Shown: piece by piece, positions 17,243-26,128 of the stretch | How the letters are laid out: the number at the start of each line of letters is the position of its first letter | Numbering within the stretch: the first letter of the stretch is position 1 | Program-made: the position numbers and the translations under genes | From: SAR202 cluster bacterium | Lineage (GTDB): Bacteria > Chloroflexota > Dehalococcoidia > Lucifugimonadales > Lucifugimonadaceae | Assembly (NCBI GenBank): GCA_009392285.1 | Contig: VFGU01000010.1 | Coordinates: 1 to 60,704 of the forward strand | Reading direction: 5' to 3' | DNA: 60,704 bases | The notes under the pieces: model-generated | The model's database searches: none | What the model was told of the DNA's origin: nothing | What the model saw: the letters and a program-made list of their open reading frames with translations, nothing else

Positions 17243-19390
17243 ATGAAAAAAATTAGAGAATTTTGCACTAAAAATAGAATATATGTTTTCTTTGTAGTTT
17301 TAGCATTGGCAATTCTGCTTTCAATTCTTCAGATAGAAATATTTTCAACTGGATATGGAAATATAATTTATCAACCTTTCTTGATTAGCTTTTTTGGCAT
17401 ATCATTTGTCGCCGTGTTTTTATGGATCCTTTCTTTAATCTTCATTGCACTATACACAAAAATTTTGACTAAAAAAGGCGCAAAGTTTTATCTAACCACT
17501 ACCCCACTAATAATCATCTTAGAAGTTTCAGCAATTTCTAGTTTTTTTACATTTAATCCTGATGGAATTTTTCCATCCTCTTATGGAGGTTTGTTAGGTG
17601 AATTTATAATAAAATGGCCAACTAATTGGGATAGATACACTCCTACGCTTTTTAATTATTCAACAGGAGTTGTAAGATTAATTCTATTAAACATATTAGT
17701 TGTGACTATATTCTTTCCTAGGAATGTCTTAAATCAGTCTAAAAAACTAATAAGTTTTATTTTTACTTTAATAAAATCGATATCATCTAAGTCTAAAAAA
17801 CAAGAAAATAACAATATATCTAATGATGATATAGAAGATTTTGATGTGCCTGAAATCAGCAAAATTATCCCCCAAAATAATATAAATGTTTTTGAAAATG
17901 ATAATTTAGACTCTCAAATTGCCTCTCCAGATCAAGATAATGAACTTAGTCATACATTTAATCCTAATACAAATGAAAATTTAAATTGGCAGTTGCCAAA
18001 TAAAGAAATTCTTGCATCGATCGAATCCGGAGAAGAAAATCAAGAAGATATAGAAATAAAAGGAGATTTGATTGAAAAGACATTAAGTGAGCATGGGATA
18101 GAAGTTTCAGTAGATCAAGTTAAATCTGGACCAACTGTTACTATGTTTGGTCTTGCCCCTGGCTATGGAAATTCATCAAAAAGAGTAAGGGTAGACCATA
18201 TTCTTGCAAGAGAAAAAGATCTTGCGCTTGCATTAGCATCTCAAAATATTAGATTCCAGTCTCCAATGCCCGGAGAATCATTAGTAGGCATAGAGATACC
18301 AAACTCTAAAACATCTACTGTTGGATTAAAAGATTTAATTTTTGATAAAAAAAATAAGGACTTTGATAAATATACGCTGCCAATAGCCTTAGGAACAGGA
18401 AGTGATAATAAATCATTGTGTTGCGATCTCACAAAATTACCTCATTTATTAGTTGCAGGAGCAACAGGATCAGGGAAGAGTGTATGTATAAATTCAATAA
18501 TCGCTGGCTTTCTAATGAAAAAGAATCCTGATGAGGTTAGGTTGATAATGATTGACCCAAAAAGAGTTGAGTTAACCCCATATGCTGGTATACCTCATTT
18601 ATTAACTGACCCAATAGTTGAGCCATCTCAGGCGATAATAGCCCTGAAATTAATGGTAGAAGAAATGCAATTTAGATTTAAGCAATTAGAGGAAGATAAT
18701 TCTAAAAACATAGCAACTTACAACGAGAAATCTAAGAAAAATAATAGAGTAAAAATGCCGTATATAGTTATTATAGTCGATGAACTGGCTGACTTAATGT
18801 TAACTGCATCTAGTGAAGTTGAAAAATTACTTGTTAGATTAGCTCAACTTGGAAGGGCTACAGGAATACACCTAGTTGTAGCAACGCAAAGGCCTTCAGT
18901 AGATGTAGTTACAGGATTAATAAAGGCAAACTTTCCTAGTAGAATTTCATTTTCTGTAACCTCTCAAATTGACTCAAGAACAATTATAGATTCACCTGGA
19001 GCTGAAAAATTATTAGGAAAAGGTGATATGTTATTTGTTCCAATTGATAACCCGTCTCCAAAAAGAGCGCAAGGTATTTTTATTTCAGACGAAGAAGTAG
19101 AGTCGATAGTGCAACATTGGAAAAATCATGAAATTTATAACCCTCTAAAATATCTTGACCTAGATAAAATGGTAGATATTTTTTCTGAAGAAGAAGTTGA
19201 AATAAATTCTGAAGATTCTTTAATATTGCAAGCTCAAAATTTGGCTAAAGGTCAAAGAACCCTTTCTACCTCATTTTTGCAAAGAAGGCTAAGAATAGGA
19301 TACCCAAGAGCAGCAAGACTAATGGATGAACTAGAGGAACAAGGAGTGGTAGGGCCTGGTGATGCAGGAAAGGCAAGAGAGGTCTTATAG
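17243..19390 (+). CDS. ftsK: DNA translocase FtsK/SpoIIIE
   Basis: Septal, hexameric DNA pump that clears chromosome ends and activates XerCD. The 715 residues have about four N-terminal membrane segments (to about residue 165) and an acidic Asn-rich linker (about 185-260). The motor follows, with Walker A GATGSGKS at about 405 and Walker B IIVDELADLM near 515. The C-terminal gamma winged helix (about 650-715, LQRRLRIGYPRAARLMDELE) reads polar KOPS-type sequences. The linker is short compared with E. coli. The accDA ATG follows directly after the stop. Confidence 0.96.
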   Translation: MKKIREFCTKNRIYVFFVVLALAILLSILQIEIFSTGYGNIIYQPFLISFFGISFVAVFLWILSLIFIALYTKILTKKGAKFYLTTTPLIIILEVSAISSFFTFNPDGIFPSSYGGLLGEFIIKWPTNWDRYTPTLFNYSTGVVRLILLNILVVTIFFPRNVLNQSKKLISFIFTLIKSISSKSKKQENNNISNDDIEDFDVPEISKIIPQNNINVFENDNLDSQIASPDQDNELSHTFNPNTNENLNWQLPNKEILASIESGEENQEDIEIKGDLIEKTLSEHGIEVSVDQVKSGPTVTMFGLAPGYGNSSKRVRVDHILAREKDLALALASQNIRFQSPMPGESLVGIEIPNSKTSTVGLKDLIFDKKNKDFDKYTLPIALGTGSDNKSLCCDLTKLPHLLVAGATGSGKSVCINSIIAGFLMKKNPDEVRLIMIDPKRVELTPYAGIPHLLTDPIVEPSQAIIALKLMVEEMQFRFKQLEEDNSKNIATYNEKSKKNNRVKMPYIVIIVDELADLMLTASSEVEKLLVRLAQLGRATGIHLVVATQRPSVDVVTGLIKANFPSRISFSVTSQIDSRTIIDSPGAEKLLGKGDMLFVPIDNPSPKRAQGIFISDEEVESIVQHWKNHEIYNPLKYLDLDKMVDIFSEEEVEINSEDSLILQAQNLAKGQRTLSTSFLQRRLRIGYPRAARLMDELEEQGVVGPGDAGKAREVL

Positions 19391-21154
19391 ATGATTTTTA
19401 AGGAAGAAACAATCTTTGATGATGAACTTAATGAGATATCTTGTTTTAAATGCAATAAAGATTTAGAAAAGTCTGCGGAATATAAAAACTATAAAATTTG
19501 TACATATTGCAATTTCCATTTTCATATGTCTGCAAGGGAAAGAATAAATTCAATTGCAGATAAAGGAACATTTGCCGAAATTTTTAACAAAATTACAACT
19601 TCATATGAAGAAATAGCTGAAGAAGAAATAGAATCATATGATAAAAAAATTAAAACTGATCAAAGTAGGACAGGGCTCAATGAGGCAGTGTTATGCGGAA
19701 CCGCCAAGATAGGAAATCAAGAGGCAATAATAATTGCCCTTGATTTCGGTTTTTTAGGTGGAAGTATGGGGTTGATTGTTGGTGAAAAAATTGCACTCTC
19801 ATTAGAAATGGCTACTAAAAAGAAATTGCCTGTAATAACTTTAATTAATAGCGGAGGGAGCAGGATTCAAGAAGGCGTAATGTCCCTAATGCAAATGTCC
19901 AAAACGGTGGCTGCTGTCAATAATCTGAAAAATTCTAATCAACCTCTAATTTCTATATTAAGTAACCCTTCTACAGGGCAGGCTATGGCAAGTTTTGCGA
20001 CACTATCGGACATAATTATCGCTGAACCAGGTGCACATATCGGTTATTCTCCATATAGAAAACTAAAAGAAATAACTGGAAATATAGAATCAGAAAAATA
20101 TCTTTCTGAAGACTTCCTAAATTCTGGATTTATTGACAATATAATTTCAAGAAATGATCTTAAATTTGAATTAACTACATTGTTAAGTGTTTTAAAACCA
20201 ACATTCACTCTTAAGAAAAAAAAGGCGAATAAAATTACTTCAAAAATAGATTATAAAGATATTACTGCATGGAATTCGGTTCAGTTATCTAGAAAAATAA
20301 AAAGACCAAAATCAATTGATTATATATCAAGAATATTTAATGAATTTATTGAATTAAGCGGAGACAGGTCTGGAGGAAATGATGGGTCTGTCAAAATAGG
20401 TCTAGGTAAAATATCAGGAGAGCCGGTAGTTCTAATTGCTCAACATAGAGAAATTTTAACAAAAGTATCATCTAATAATGTCTCTAGAAACTACAAAAAT
20501 AAAATAACTCCTTCAGGATTTAGAAAGGCTTCAAGAGCATTAGATATAGCACAAAAATTTAATCTACCCTGCTTATGTATAGTTGATTCTGTATCACCTG
20601 AATTATCTTTAAAATCAGAATATGATGGACTTGCTTTCTCAATTAGTGAATTAATATCAAAAAAATTGAATTCAGAAAATCCTATAATTTCAGTAATAAT
20701 TGGAGAAGGAGGTAGCGAAACTGCACTAGCATTTTCTATTGCTGATTCAATAATGATGTTTAAAAATTCCATTTTTACTCCTCTAAGTCCAGAAGAAGCA
20801 GCAAAGATAAAAACCGGTGACAAGAGAAAAGCTGATGAAGTTTCAAAAACTATGAGATTAACTTCTGTAGATTGCTTGGAATTAGGTATTATAGACAAAA
20901 TTATCGATGAACCAGAAGGCGGATCTCATCGAAATCATGATGAATCTGCAAGATTATTAGAGGAATCAATTTTGGAGGAATTAATTTCCATAAAAGATAC
21001 TTTTCCTAAAACATTATCTAAAAGAAGAATAAAAAAATTTAGAAAAATGGGCGAATATTCTCAAAAATATAAACCTGCTCTGAAATCTGAAATAAAGATA
21101 TGGAGAACTGCACTATCTGCAGGAGTTTCTACATTAAGAAACAAATCTAAATAA
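19391..21154 (+). CDS. accDA: Acetyl-CoA carboxylase carboxyltransferase, fused beta-alpha (AccD-AccA)
   Basis: Transfers carboxyl from biotin to acetyl-CoA to give malonyl-CoA. The N-terminal half (about 1-270) is AccD with its zinc ribbon Cys18/Cys21 and Cys38/Cys41 and the crotonase-like core (GGSMGLIVGEK, NSGGSRIQEG). The C-terminal half (about 290-587) is AccA (FIELSGDRSGGND, GEGGSETALAFS, LTSVDCLELGIIDKII). Most bacteria have two genes; a single fused chain is found in some Actinobacteria and Chloroflexota. It directly follows ftsK and completes the fatty-acid set of this unit. accB and accC are elsewhere. Confidence 0.93.
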   Translation: MIFKEETIFDDELNEISCFKCNKDLEKSAEYKNYKICTYCNFHFHMSARERINSIADKGTFAEIFNKITTSYEEIAEEEIESYDKKIKTDQSRTGLNEAVLCGTAKIGNQEAIIIALDFGFLGGSMGLIVGEKIALSLEMATKKKLPVITLINSGGSRIQEGVMSLMQMSKTVAAVNNLKNSNQPLISILSNPSTGQAMASFATLSDIIIAEPGAHIGYSPYRKLKEITGNIESEKYLSEDFLNSGFIDNIISRNDLKFELTTLLSVLKPTFTLKKKKANKITSKIDYKDITAWNSVQLSRKIKRPKSIDYISRIFNEFIELSGDRSGGNDGSVKIGLGKISGEPVVLIAQHREILTKVSSNNVSRNYKNKITPSGFRKASRALDIAQKFNLPCLCIVDSVSPELSLKSEYDGLAFSISELISKKLNSENPIISVIIGEGGSETALAFSIADSIMMFKNSIFTPLSPEEAAKIKTGDKRKADEVSKTMRLTSVDCLELGIIDKIIDEPEGGSHRNHDESARLLEESILEELISIKDTFPKTLSKRRIKKFRKMGEYSQKYKPALKSEIKIWRTALSAGVSTLRNKSK

Positions 21155-21905
21155 CAGGATAAACAAATTTCTTAAGGGCATAAGAAACTCCATCTTCATT
21201 AATTGATTTGGTTATGAAATCAGCATGTTCCTTTAACTCATGATTTGCATTTCCCATTGCTATTGAATTCTTACAATCTAGGAACATAGGAATATCATTC
21301 ATTCCATCGCCGATAACAAATGTTCTTTCTTCAGATAAATTATAGAAATTAATAAAATGTTTTAATGATTTGTCCTTTCCAGAAAATTCATCATGATAGT
21401 TTAAAAAGTTATTTCCATTTTCATCTATAGATTTTTGACTAATTACACCTTTTAATGCTCCTAGCTTCGAATTAAATAAATCTAAATCTTCTTGTTTTTT
21501 AGATGAAATCACTATGGAAGAAATATTAGTTAAATTTTCTATTGGATTTATTAGTGTGGCACCATTAGACACAACAATATAATCAAAATCTGTTTGTTTA
21601 ACCTTATTAAATATTACTTCAGCTGATTCTTTAATTATAAGGTTTTGAAAAATTAATTCTCCACTGGCTGCATCAATAGCACTACTGCCATTTTCACCAT
21701 ATTGAGGGCCATAAAAATCTAATAACTTAGAAAACTTAAACACATCTTGAGGGCCTCTGCCAGATACAATCGAAATAGGTATGTGCTCCTTTAATTCCTT
21801 CAAATCAAAAATTACTTTTTGTGAAATAAAATCATTCTTATTTAAAATAGTTCCATCTAAATCAATCAATAATCCTGATAAAAAAGCATTTTTTTCTAGA
21901 TTCAT
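21147..21905 (-). CDS. HAD-superfamily phosphatase, Cof-type
   Basis: A 252-residue hydrolase with the nucleophile motif LLIDLDGTIL near residue 15, the IVSGRGPQD motif and the terminal GDGMNDIPMF. The large C2-type cap places it in the Cof/YidA group, which removes phosphate from sugar phosphates, flavin or PLP. The substrate is not predictable. The start at 21905 has an AGGAAT Shine-Dalgarno; the frame is open further upstream, but that would overlap thiG on the other strand. Its stop overlaps the accDA end by 8 bases. Confidence 0.85.
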   Translation of the reverse strand: MNLEKNAFLSGLLIDLDGTILNKNDFISQKVIFDLKELKEHIPISIVSGRGPQDVFKFSKLLDFYGPQYGENGSSAIDAASGELIFQNLIIKESAEVIFNKVKQTDFDYIVVSNGATLINPIENLTNISSIVISSKKQEDLDLFNSKLGALKGVISQKSIDENGNNFLNYHDEFSGKDKSLKHFINFYNLSEERTFVIGDGMNDIPMFLDCKNSIAMGNANHELKEHADFITKSINEDGVSYALKKFVYPVI

Positions 21906-21975
21906 AAAATAAATTCCTAATAAAATACAATAATGAAATATAATTATATTAATTATAAAAAAGTAGCCAGCAATA

Positions 21976-22767
21976 ATGACTGACAAATTAATTATAGACG
22001 GAAAAGAATTTTGTTCCAGATTATTTATAGGAACAGGCAAACATAGAAATTTAGAGGAATTAGAAAAATATATTTTATCTTCTGAGTCTGAACTAATAAC
22101 TGTCGCCATAAGAAGATTGGATCTGGAAAATAAATCTTCTAAAGATAAAGATTTACTACAACTCTTAAAGCAAATAAAAATAAATATATTACCTAATACC
22201 GCAGGCTGTAAAAATTTATCTGAAATTATATTAACTTGTGAACTTGCGAGAGAACTTATAGGAACCAATTGGGTTAAACTTGAGGCCATATTAGATAAGA
22301 GGTATCTGCTACCTGACCCAATCATGACCTTAGAAGCTGCAGAATCATTGATTAACAAAGGCTTTAAAGTTTTGCCTTATATAAATGCTGATCCTACATT
22401 AGCAAAAAGATTAGAAGATATAGGCTGTGTAACTGTAATGCCTCTTGCATCACCAATTGGGTCAGGGAATGGAATAAAAAATGAGGAAAGCATTAAAATA
22501 ATTATTGATCAAGCGAAGGTTCCTGTGGTGGTAGATGCTGGAATAGCTGTCCCTTCTGACGCTTCAAAAATGCTTGAAATAGGTGCTGATGCTGTACTTG
22601 TAAATACTGCTATAGCACAAGCATCAAAGCCATACATTATGGCTAAAGCATTTAAATTAGGTGTAGAGGCAGGAAGAAATTCTTATCTAGCAGGGAGAAT
22701 TCAATCTAAGCCTATTGCTTCAGCAAGTTCTCCAGAAATAAATTTAATAGACGCTTCAGATAGTTAA
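21976..22767 (+). CDS. thiG: Thiazole synthase
   Basis: TIM-barrel enzyme making the thiazole phosphate of thiamine from DXP, dehydroglycine and ThiS thiocarboxylate. The 263 residues include [32 protein letters not shown] (the Schiff-base lysine region), [13 protein letters not shown] and [13 protein letters not shown]. It starts a thiG-thiE-thiS run. I see no TPP riboswitch in the 70-base leader. Confidence 0.96.
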   Translation: MTDKLIIDGKEFCSRLFIGTGKHRNLEELEKYILSSESELITVAIRRLDLENKSSKDKDLLQLLKQIKINILPNTAGCKNLSEIILTCELARELIGTNWVKLEAILDKRYLLPDPIMTLEAAESLINKGFKVLPYINADPTLAKRLEDIGCVTVMPLASPIGSGNGIKNEESIKIIIDQAKVPVVVDAGIAVPSDASKMLEIGADAVLVNTAIAQASKPYIMAKAFKLGVEAGRNSYLAGRIQSKPIASASSPEINLIDASDS

Positions 22768-22768
22768 A

Positions 22769-23398
22769 GTGACTAATAAAAAATCAATAACCTTAATCAC
22801 TAATACTAGAATACTAAATCAATCTAAAACTATTAATTTAGTTAAAAAAATTCTGCCATTCGGACTCCAGAGGATTCAAATTAGAGAAAAATCAATTCCT
22901 GAAAAGGTACTGGAAAAATTTGTATATGACTTAAGAGAATTAACATTAGGAAAATGCGAGTTAATCTTAAATGGACCAATAGAATTGGTTCATAAATATC
23001 AATGTGATGGGGTTCATATGCCAGATAAAGGAATGCCTGAGGAGCAAATGGGAATTGAATATTCTAGCGATTTAATTATCGGCAGGTCAATCCATGAAAA
23101 CTATAAAAAAGGAAATAAATATGAAGATTTTTATAGTTATGTTCACCTAGGGCCAACATTTAGAACAGAAACCCACCCAACATCTTCACCACTAAGTCGA
23201 GATAAGATTAGAGAAATAAGTGGGATCGCTGGATTGTCAGTTATATTAGTTGGGGGTATAAATACTTATAATCTAGATAATTTAATAAATTATAAAATAA
23301 GTGGGATCGCTGTCATGAGAGATCTATTGCTAAGCAAGGATCCAGAATCTACATATATAAATCTAGAGCAAAAATTAAATGGGACAAAACACAGGTAA
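22769..23398 (+). CDS. thiE: Thiamine phosphate synthase
   Basis: Joins the thiazole and pyrimidine phosphates to thiamine monophosphate. The 209 residues form a TIM barrel with QIREKSI (phosphate-contact Arg/Lys), CDGVHMPDKGMP, IGRSIHE, LGPTFRTETHP and VILVGGIN, all matching ThiE/TenI signatures with small changes. The start is GTG, one base after thiG. The thiS gene overlaps its end by 20 bases. A TenI-like aromatase cannot be excluded but is less likely given the context. Confidence 0.85.
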   Translation: MTNKKSITLITNTRILNQSKTINLVKKILPFGLQRIQIREKSIPEKVLEKFVYDLRELTLGKCELILNGPIELVHKYQCDGVHMPDKGMPEEQMGIEYSSDLIIGRSIHENYKKGNKYEDFYSYVHLGPTFRTETHPTSSPLSRDKIREISGIAGLSVILVGGINTYNLDNLINYKISGIAVMRDLLLSKDPESTYINLEQKLNGTKHR

Positions 23399-23600
23399 AA
23401 TAATAGTTTTCATAAATGGTAAAAAAAGATCAATACCATCAAATTGCACAATTAATGAGATGCTAAAAACTTTAAATATAGAAAATATTTCGATTGCCAT
23501 TGCTGTAAATAAAAATGTAGTGCCAAAAGAAGAGCATAATACATTTATTGTAGAAAATGATTCCGCAATAGAAATTATTAGCGCTGTTGGTGGAGGGTAG
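23379..23600 (+). CDS. thiS: Sulfur carrier protein ThiS
   Basis: A 73-residue ubiquitin-like carrier ending in AVGGG, whose terminal Gly-Gly is thiocarboxylated to carry sulfur to ThiG. FINGKKRSIPSNCTINEML and IAIAVNKNVVPKEE are family-typical. The first 7 or so residues overlap the thiE end, so the real start may be a little downstream, though no better Met is present. Confidence 0.92.
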   Translation: MGQNTGKIIVFINGKKRSIPSNCTINEMLKTLNIENISIAIAVNKNVVPKEEHNTFIVENDSAIEIISAVGGG

Positions 23601-23657
23601 ATATATGTTTAATATAATTAATTCTGATAACCTTTAATTCTTAAGAAGTGAAGAGCA

Positions 23658-24389
23658 ATGAATAACAATAGAATTCTAGAGAAAATAAGAAAAAAAGAAA
23701 TAGCTAATGTTGTAAGTATCAAATCTGCAAACTTAGATGTAATAGAGTACGCTGCAAAACTTAACTATGATGCGATACATTTAGATGCTGAGCATGGCTC
23801 ATTTTCTGTTGATTCCATTGAAAGTATATGCCAACTAGCTATCTCATGCGGCCTAACTGTTACAGCACGTATCCATAAAATATCAAAACCAGAAATTAAT
23901 CTATTTATAGATAGAGGTGTGCAAGGGATAATGGGTCCTCATGTTGATACATTTGAGGAGGCAAAATTATTAGCAGACAGTTGTTTGTTCCCTCCCCTTG
24001 GTAAAAGATCATGGGGTGGCGGAAGAGGTACTGAATTTGGAGAACAATCTTTTATGAATGAGCACGACGGAGTATCAGATAAATTAAGTTATGCTAATTG
24101 GGCTAATAGCAACATGGAACTCACAATTCAAATTGAATCTGTAAAAGCAGTAGAAAATTTAGACTCAATCTTGAAGGAAAAAAGAATTAATAGAATTGCA
24201 TTTGGCCCACATGATCTAGCCGCAGATCTAGGATTCCCAGGCGAACCTAATCATCCTAAAGTATTAGAAACTCATAGTAAAATAGAGAAAGTGGCAAGAA
24301 AAGCTGGAAAGTTAGTTGTAGGTGACTACATTAACTCGATTAGATTTGAAGAATCTGCAGTAGAAATGTTAAATAAATTTAAGAACTAA
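23658..24389 (+). CDS. HpcH/HpaI-family class II aldolase
   Basis: A 243-residue metal-dependent aldolase or lyase of the HpcH/HpaI group, which cleaves 2-oxo acids such as 4-hydroxy-2-oxo-heptanedioate or 2-keto-3-deoxy sugar acids. The metal and catalytic motifs are DAIHLDAEHGS (about 35-45), GPHVDTFEEAKLL and FGPHDLAADLG; GRGTEFG lies where the phosphate/pyruvate-binding region is expected. A good Shine-Dalgarno (AGAAGTGAAGAG) precedes it. A sugar-acid role would fit the SDR/enolase pair at 48.1-50.0 kb, but that link is a guess. It overlaps the next gene by one base. Confidence 0.85.
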   Translation: MNNNRILEKIRKKEIANVVSIKSANLDVIEYAAKLNYDAIHLDAEHGSFSVDSIESICQLAISCGLTVTARIHKISKPEINLFIDRGVQGIMGPHVDTFEEAKLLADSCLFPPLGKRSWGGGRGTEFGEQSFMNEHDGVSDKLSYANWANSNMELTIQIESVKAVENLDSILKEKRINRIAFGPHDLAADLGFPGEPNHPKVLETHSKIEKVARKAGKLVVGDYINSIRFEESAVEMLNKFKN

Positions 24390-24811
24390 TGACAATCTCG
24401 AAAAATAAAGAAACACAGTTAAGAAAAGGGGTAGTTCTTTATAAATCTACAAAAGGGATTAGGCTCGAAAAGAATATTGAAAATAATAATTTAGTATCTG
24501 AGATTAAGTTAAATGAAATTAATGGTTATGAGTTATCCCCTAATAAGAAGGATAATTCTCAAGCAATGTGGGCAATTGCAGGATTTTTGTTGGCCATATT
24601 GGTTTGGCAATTGTCTTCAGTTCCTATGATATCAATTGCAGGGTCAATAATTCTCGTATTAGTGTCTTTATTTCTGTCTTTAGATTATATCTTTGCCAAG
24701 ACTAGAATATCATTAATTCTATATATTAACGGAAAAGATTTAAGAGAAGAGATAGATGACGAAAACATCGATGAAATAAGAGAATTTTTAAAAACATTAA
24801 AGATATCTTAA
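24389..24811 (+). CDS. Hypothetical membrane protein with two transmembrane helices
   Basis: Not recognised. The 140 residues have a charged N-terminal half and two adjacent hydrophobic helices (about 61-99). A cytoplasmic C-terminus carries an acidic stretch REEIDDENIDEIREF. The arrangement (small beta-rich domain, helical hairpin, short tail) resembles PH-like membrane proteins in outline only. It is coupled to the aldolase gene (TAATG), and its stop shares TTAA with tsaD. Confidence 0.7.
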   Translation: MTISKNKETQLRKGVVLYKSTKGIRLEKNIENNNLVSEIKLNEINGYELSPNKKDNSQAMWAIAGFLLAILVWQLSSVPMISIAGSIILVLVSLFLSLDYIFAKTRISLILYINGKDLREEIDDENIDEIREFLKTLKIS

Positions 24812-25821
24812 TAATTTAAAACTGAATAAACATTCAGATTGTCTTCCTTGTTCAATAGATTGAACTTAGAATTTTCAACTACAAATGATGCAACCATTGC
24901 CCCGTTGTCAGTACATAATTTCTTCTCAGGAATATACACTGGCAAATTAGATTTTCTAACCATTTCTTCTCTAAGCCAAGAATTGGCTGCAACCCCTCCA
25001 GTTAATACTATTCCCTTGCAATTGAATTTTATTGACGCATCAATAGTTTTCTTTGTCAAAACATCAACAATTGCTTCTTGAAAAGTATTCGATAACTTAG
25101 ATATCTTTTCATCCACTAAAGGTGATTCTGAATTAGATAAATTTAAGAAAGCAGTTTTCATGCCACTAAAACTAAAATCATGCGTGTCATTCATATATGC
25201 TCTAGGGAATTTATATCTATCGTCAGATAACATAGCTTTTTTATCAACTTCTGGTCCCCCAGGAAATCCTAATCCCATTAATCTTGCAGCTTTATCAAAT
25301 GCTTCGCCAGCAGCATCATCTCTAGTCCGACCTATCAACTCAAATTGAAAATTTTTATCTAACTTAACTAAATCGGTATGACCACCAGATACTATTAGAC
25401 ACATCAAAGGAAATTCATTGGGAGTTTCGTAGTTTTTTCCTGTTTCTTTGTCTTCTTTTATCCAAGCTGCAAATACATGGGCTTTAAGGTGATTTACCCC
25501 AATCACAGGCTTGGAAAGAGAAATTCCTAAGCCCTTAGCATAATTTACTCCCACAATAAGAGAGCCTATTAATCCAGGTCCATTTGTAACCCCAATAAGA
25601 TCAATATCATCTAATTCTGCCCCCGATTTATCAATAACTTCATCTATAACTTTATCGATATTTAAAATATGTTGCCTTGATGCTAGTTCAGGAATAATAC
25701 CTCCATGAGGACCATGGATCTTATTTTGAGAAACTATAATATTTGATAATAGATGATTCTTTTCATCAATCAAACTTGCTGAAGTTTCGTCACATGACGT
25801 TTCAATACCTAGTACTAACAT
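24808..25821 (-). CDS. tsaD: tRNA N6-threonylcarbamoyladenosine transferase
   Basis: Universal enzyme that, with TsaB and TsaE, places threonylcarbamoyl on A37 of ANN-decoding tRNAs. The 337 residues begin MLVLGIETSCDETSASL. Metal ligands are in NHLKAHVFA, and the ASKHA nucleotide motifs LIVSGGHTDL, FPGGPEVDKKA and LTGGVAANSWLR are present. It stands alone, facing the zinc-ribbon/cta unit. Confidence 0.97.
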   Translation of the reverse strand: MLVLGIETSCDETSASLIDEKNHLLSNIIVSQNKIHGPHGGIIPELASRQHILNIDKVIDEVIDKSGAELDDIDLIGVTNGPGLIGSLIVGVNYAKGLGISLSKPVIGVNHLKAHVFAAWIKEDKETGKNYETPNEFPLMCLIVSGGHTDLVKLDKNFQFELIGRTRDDAAGEAFDKAARLMGLGFPGGPEVDKKAMLSDDRYKFPRAYMNDTHDFSFSGMKTAFLNLSNSESPLVDEKISKLSNTFQEAIVDVLTKKTIDASIKFNCKGIVLTGGVAANSWLREEMVRKSNLPVYIPEKKLCTDNGAMVASFVVENSKFNLLNKEDNLNVYSVLNY

Positions 25822-25841
25822 AAATAATTAATTGATATTCA

Positions 25842-25870
25842 TTACTATTAAGAGATTGTTATTGTATAAT
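25842..25870 (+). promoter_or_regulatory. Probable promoter of the zinc-ribbon/ctaA/ctaB unit
   Basis: TTACTA (25842-25847), 17-base spacer, TATAAT (25865-25870), preceded by TG. It lies about 34 bases before the ATG at 25905. A GGAAGG Shine-Dalgarno is present. Confidence 0.55.
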
Positions 25871-25904
25871 CAAAATATATGAAAGATAAAGGAAGGCGGT
25901 AATA

Positions 25905-26117
25905 ATGGCTGAGCAATTTCCGGAATGTAAAAGTTGTGATAAGGGAGGGGTTCTAATTCCTCTATCAGATTTTGGGGGGCAAGGAGCACCAATACATTAC
26001 AAGGCTTGGGTTTGCACTGTAGAAGAGTGTGGATTTAATTTAAAAATTAGAAATGGGGATGTTTTAGTAAATGAACCTATTTCAGATGGCTCTCAAAGAG
26101 AGAGAAGAGATAGATAA
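25905..26117 (+). CDS. Small zinc-ribbon protein of unknown function
   Basis: Not recognised as a named family. The 70 residues have two cysteine knuckles, Cys8-Cys11 (CKSC) and Cys37-Cys42 (CTVEECG), spaced as in zinc ribbons. The tail is Arg-rich (SQRERRDR). It has a strong Shine-Dalgarno and lies 11 bases before ctaA, so it is probably cotranscribed with the heme A genes. Roles in heme/copper handling or in binding nucleic acid are both possible. Confidence 0.75.
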   Translation: MAEQFPECKSCDKGGVLIPLSDFGGQGAPIHYKAWVCTVEECGFNLKIRNGDVLVNEPISDGSQRERRDR

Positions 26118-26128
26118 AATAATAGAAA

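Noticed and set aside
21906-21975. TPP riboswitch before thiG
   Set aside because: The 70-base A/T-rich leader has no CUGAGA-type core and is too short for the element.
21906-22358. Upstream extension of the HAD phosphatase frame on the minus strand
   Set aside because: It would run through thiG on the other strand, has no match to the family, and the start at 21905 has a good Shine-Dalgarno.
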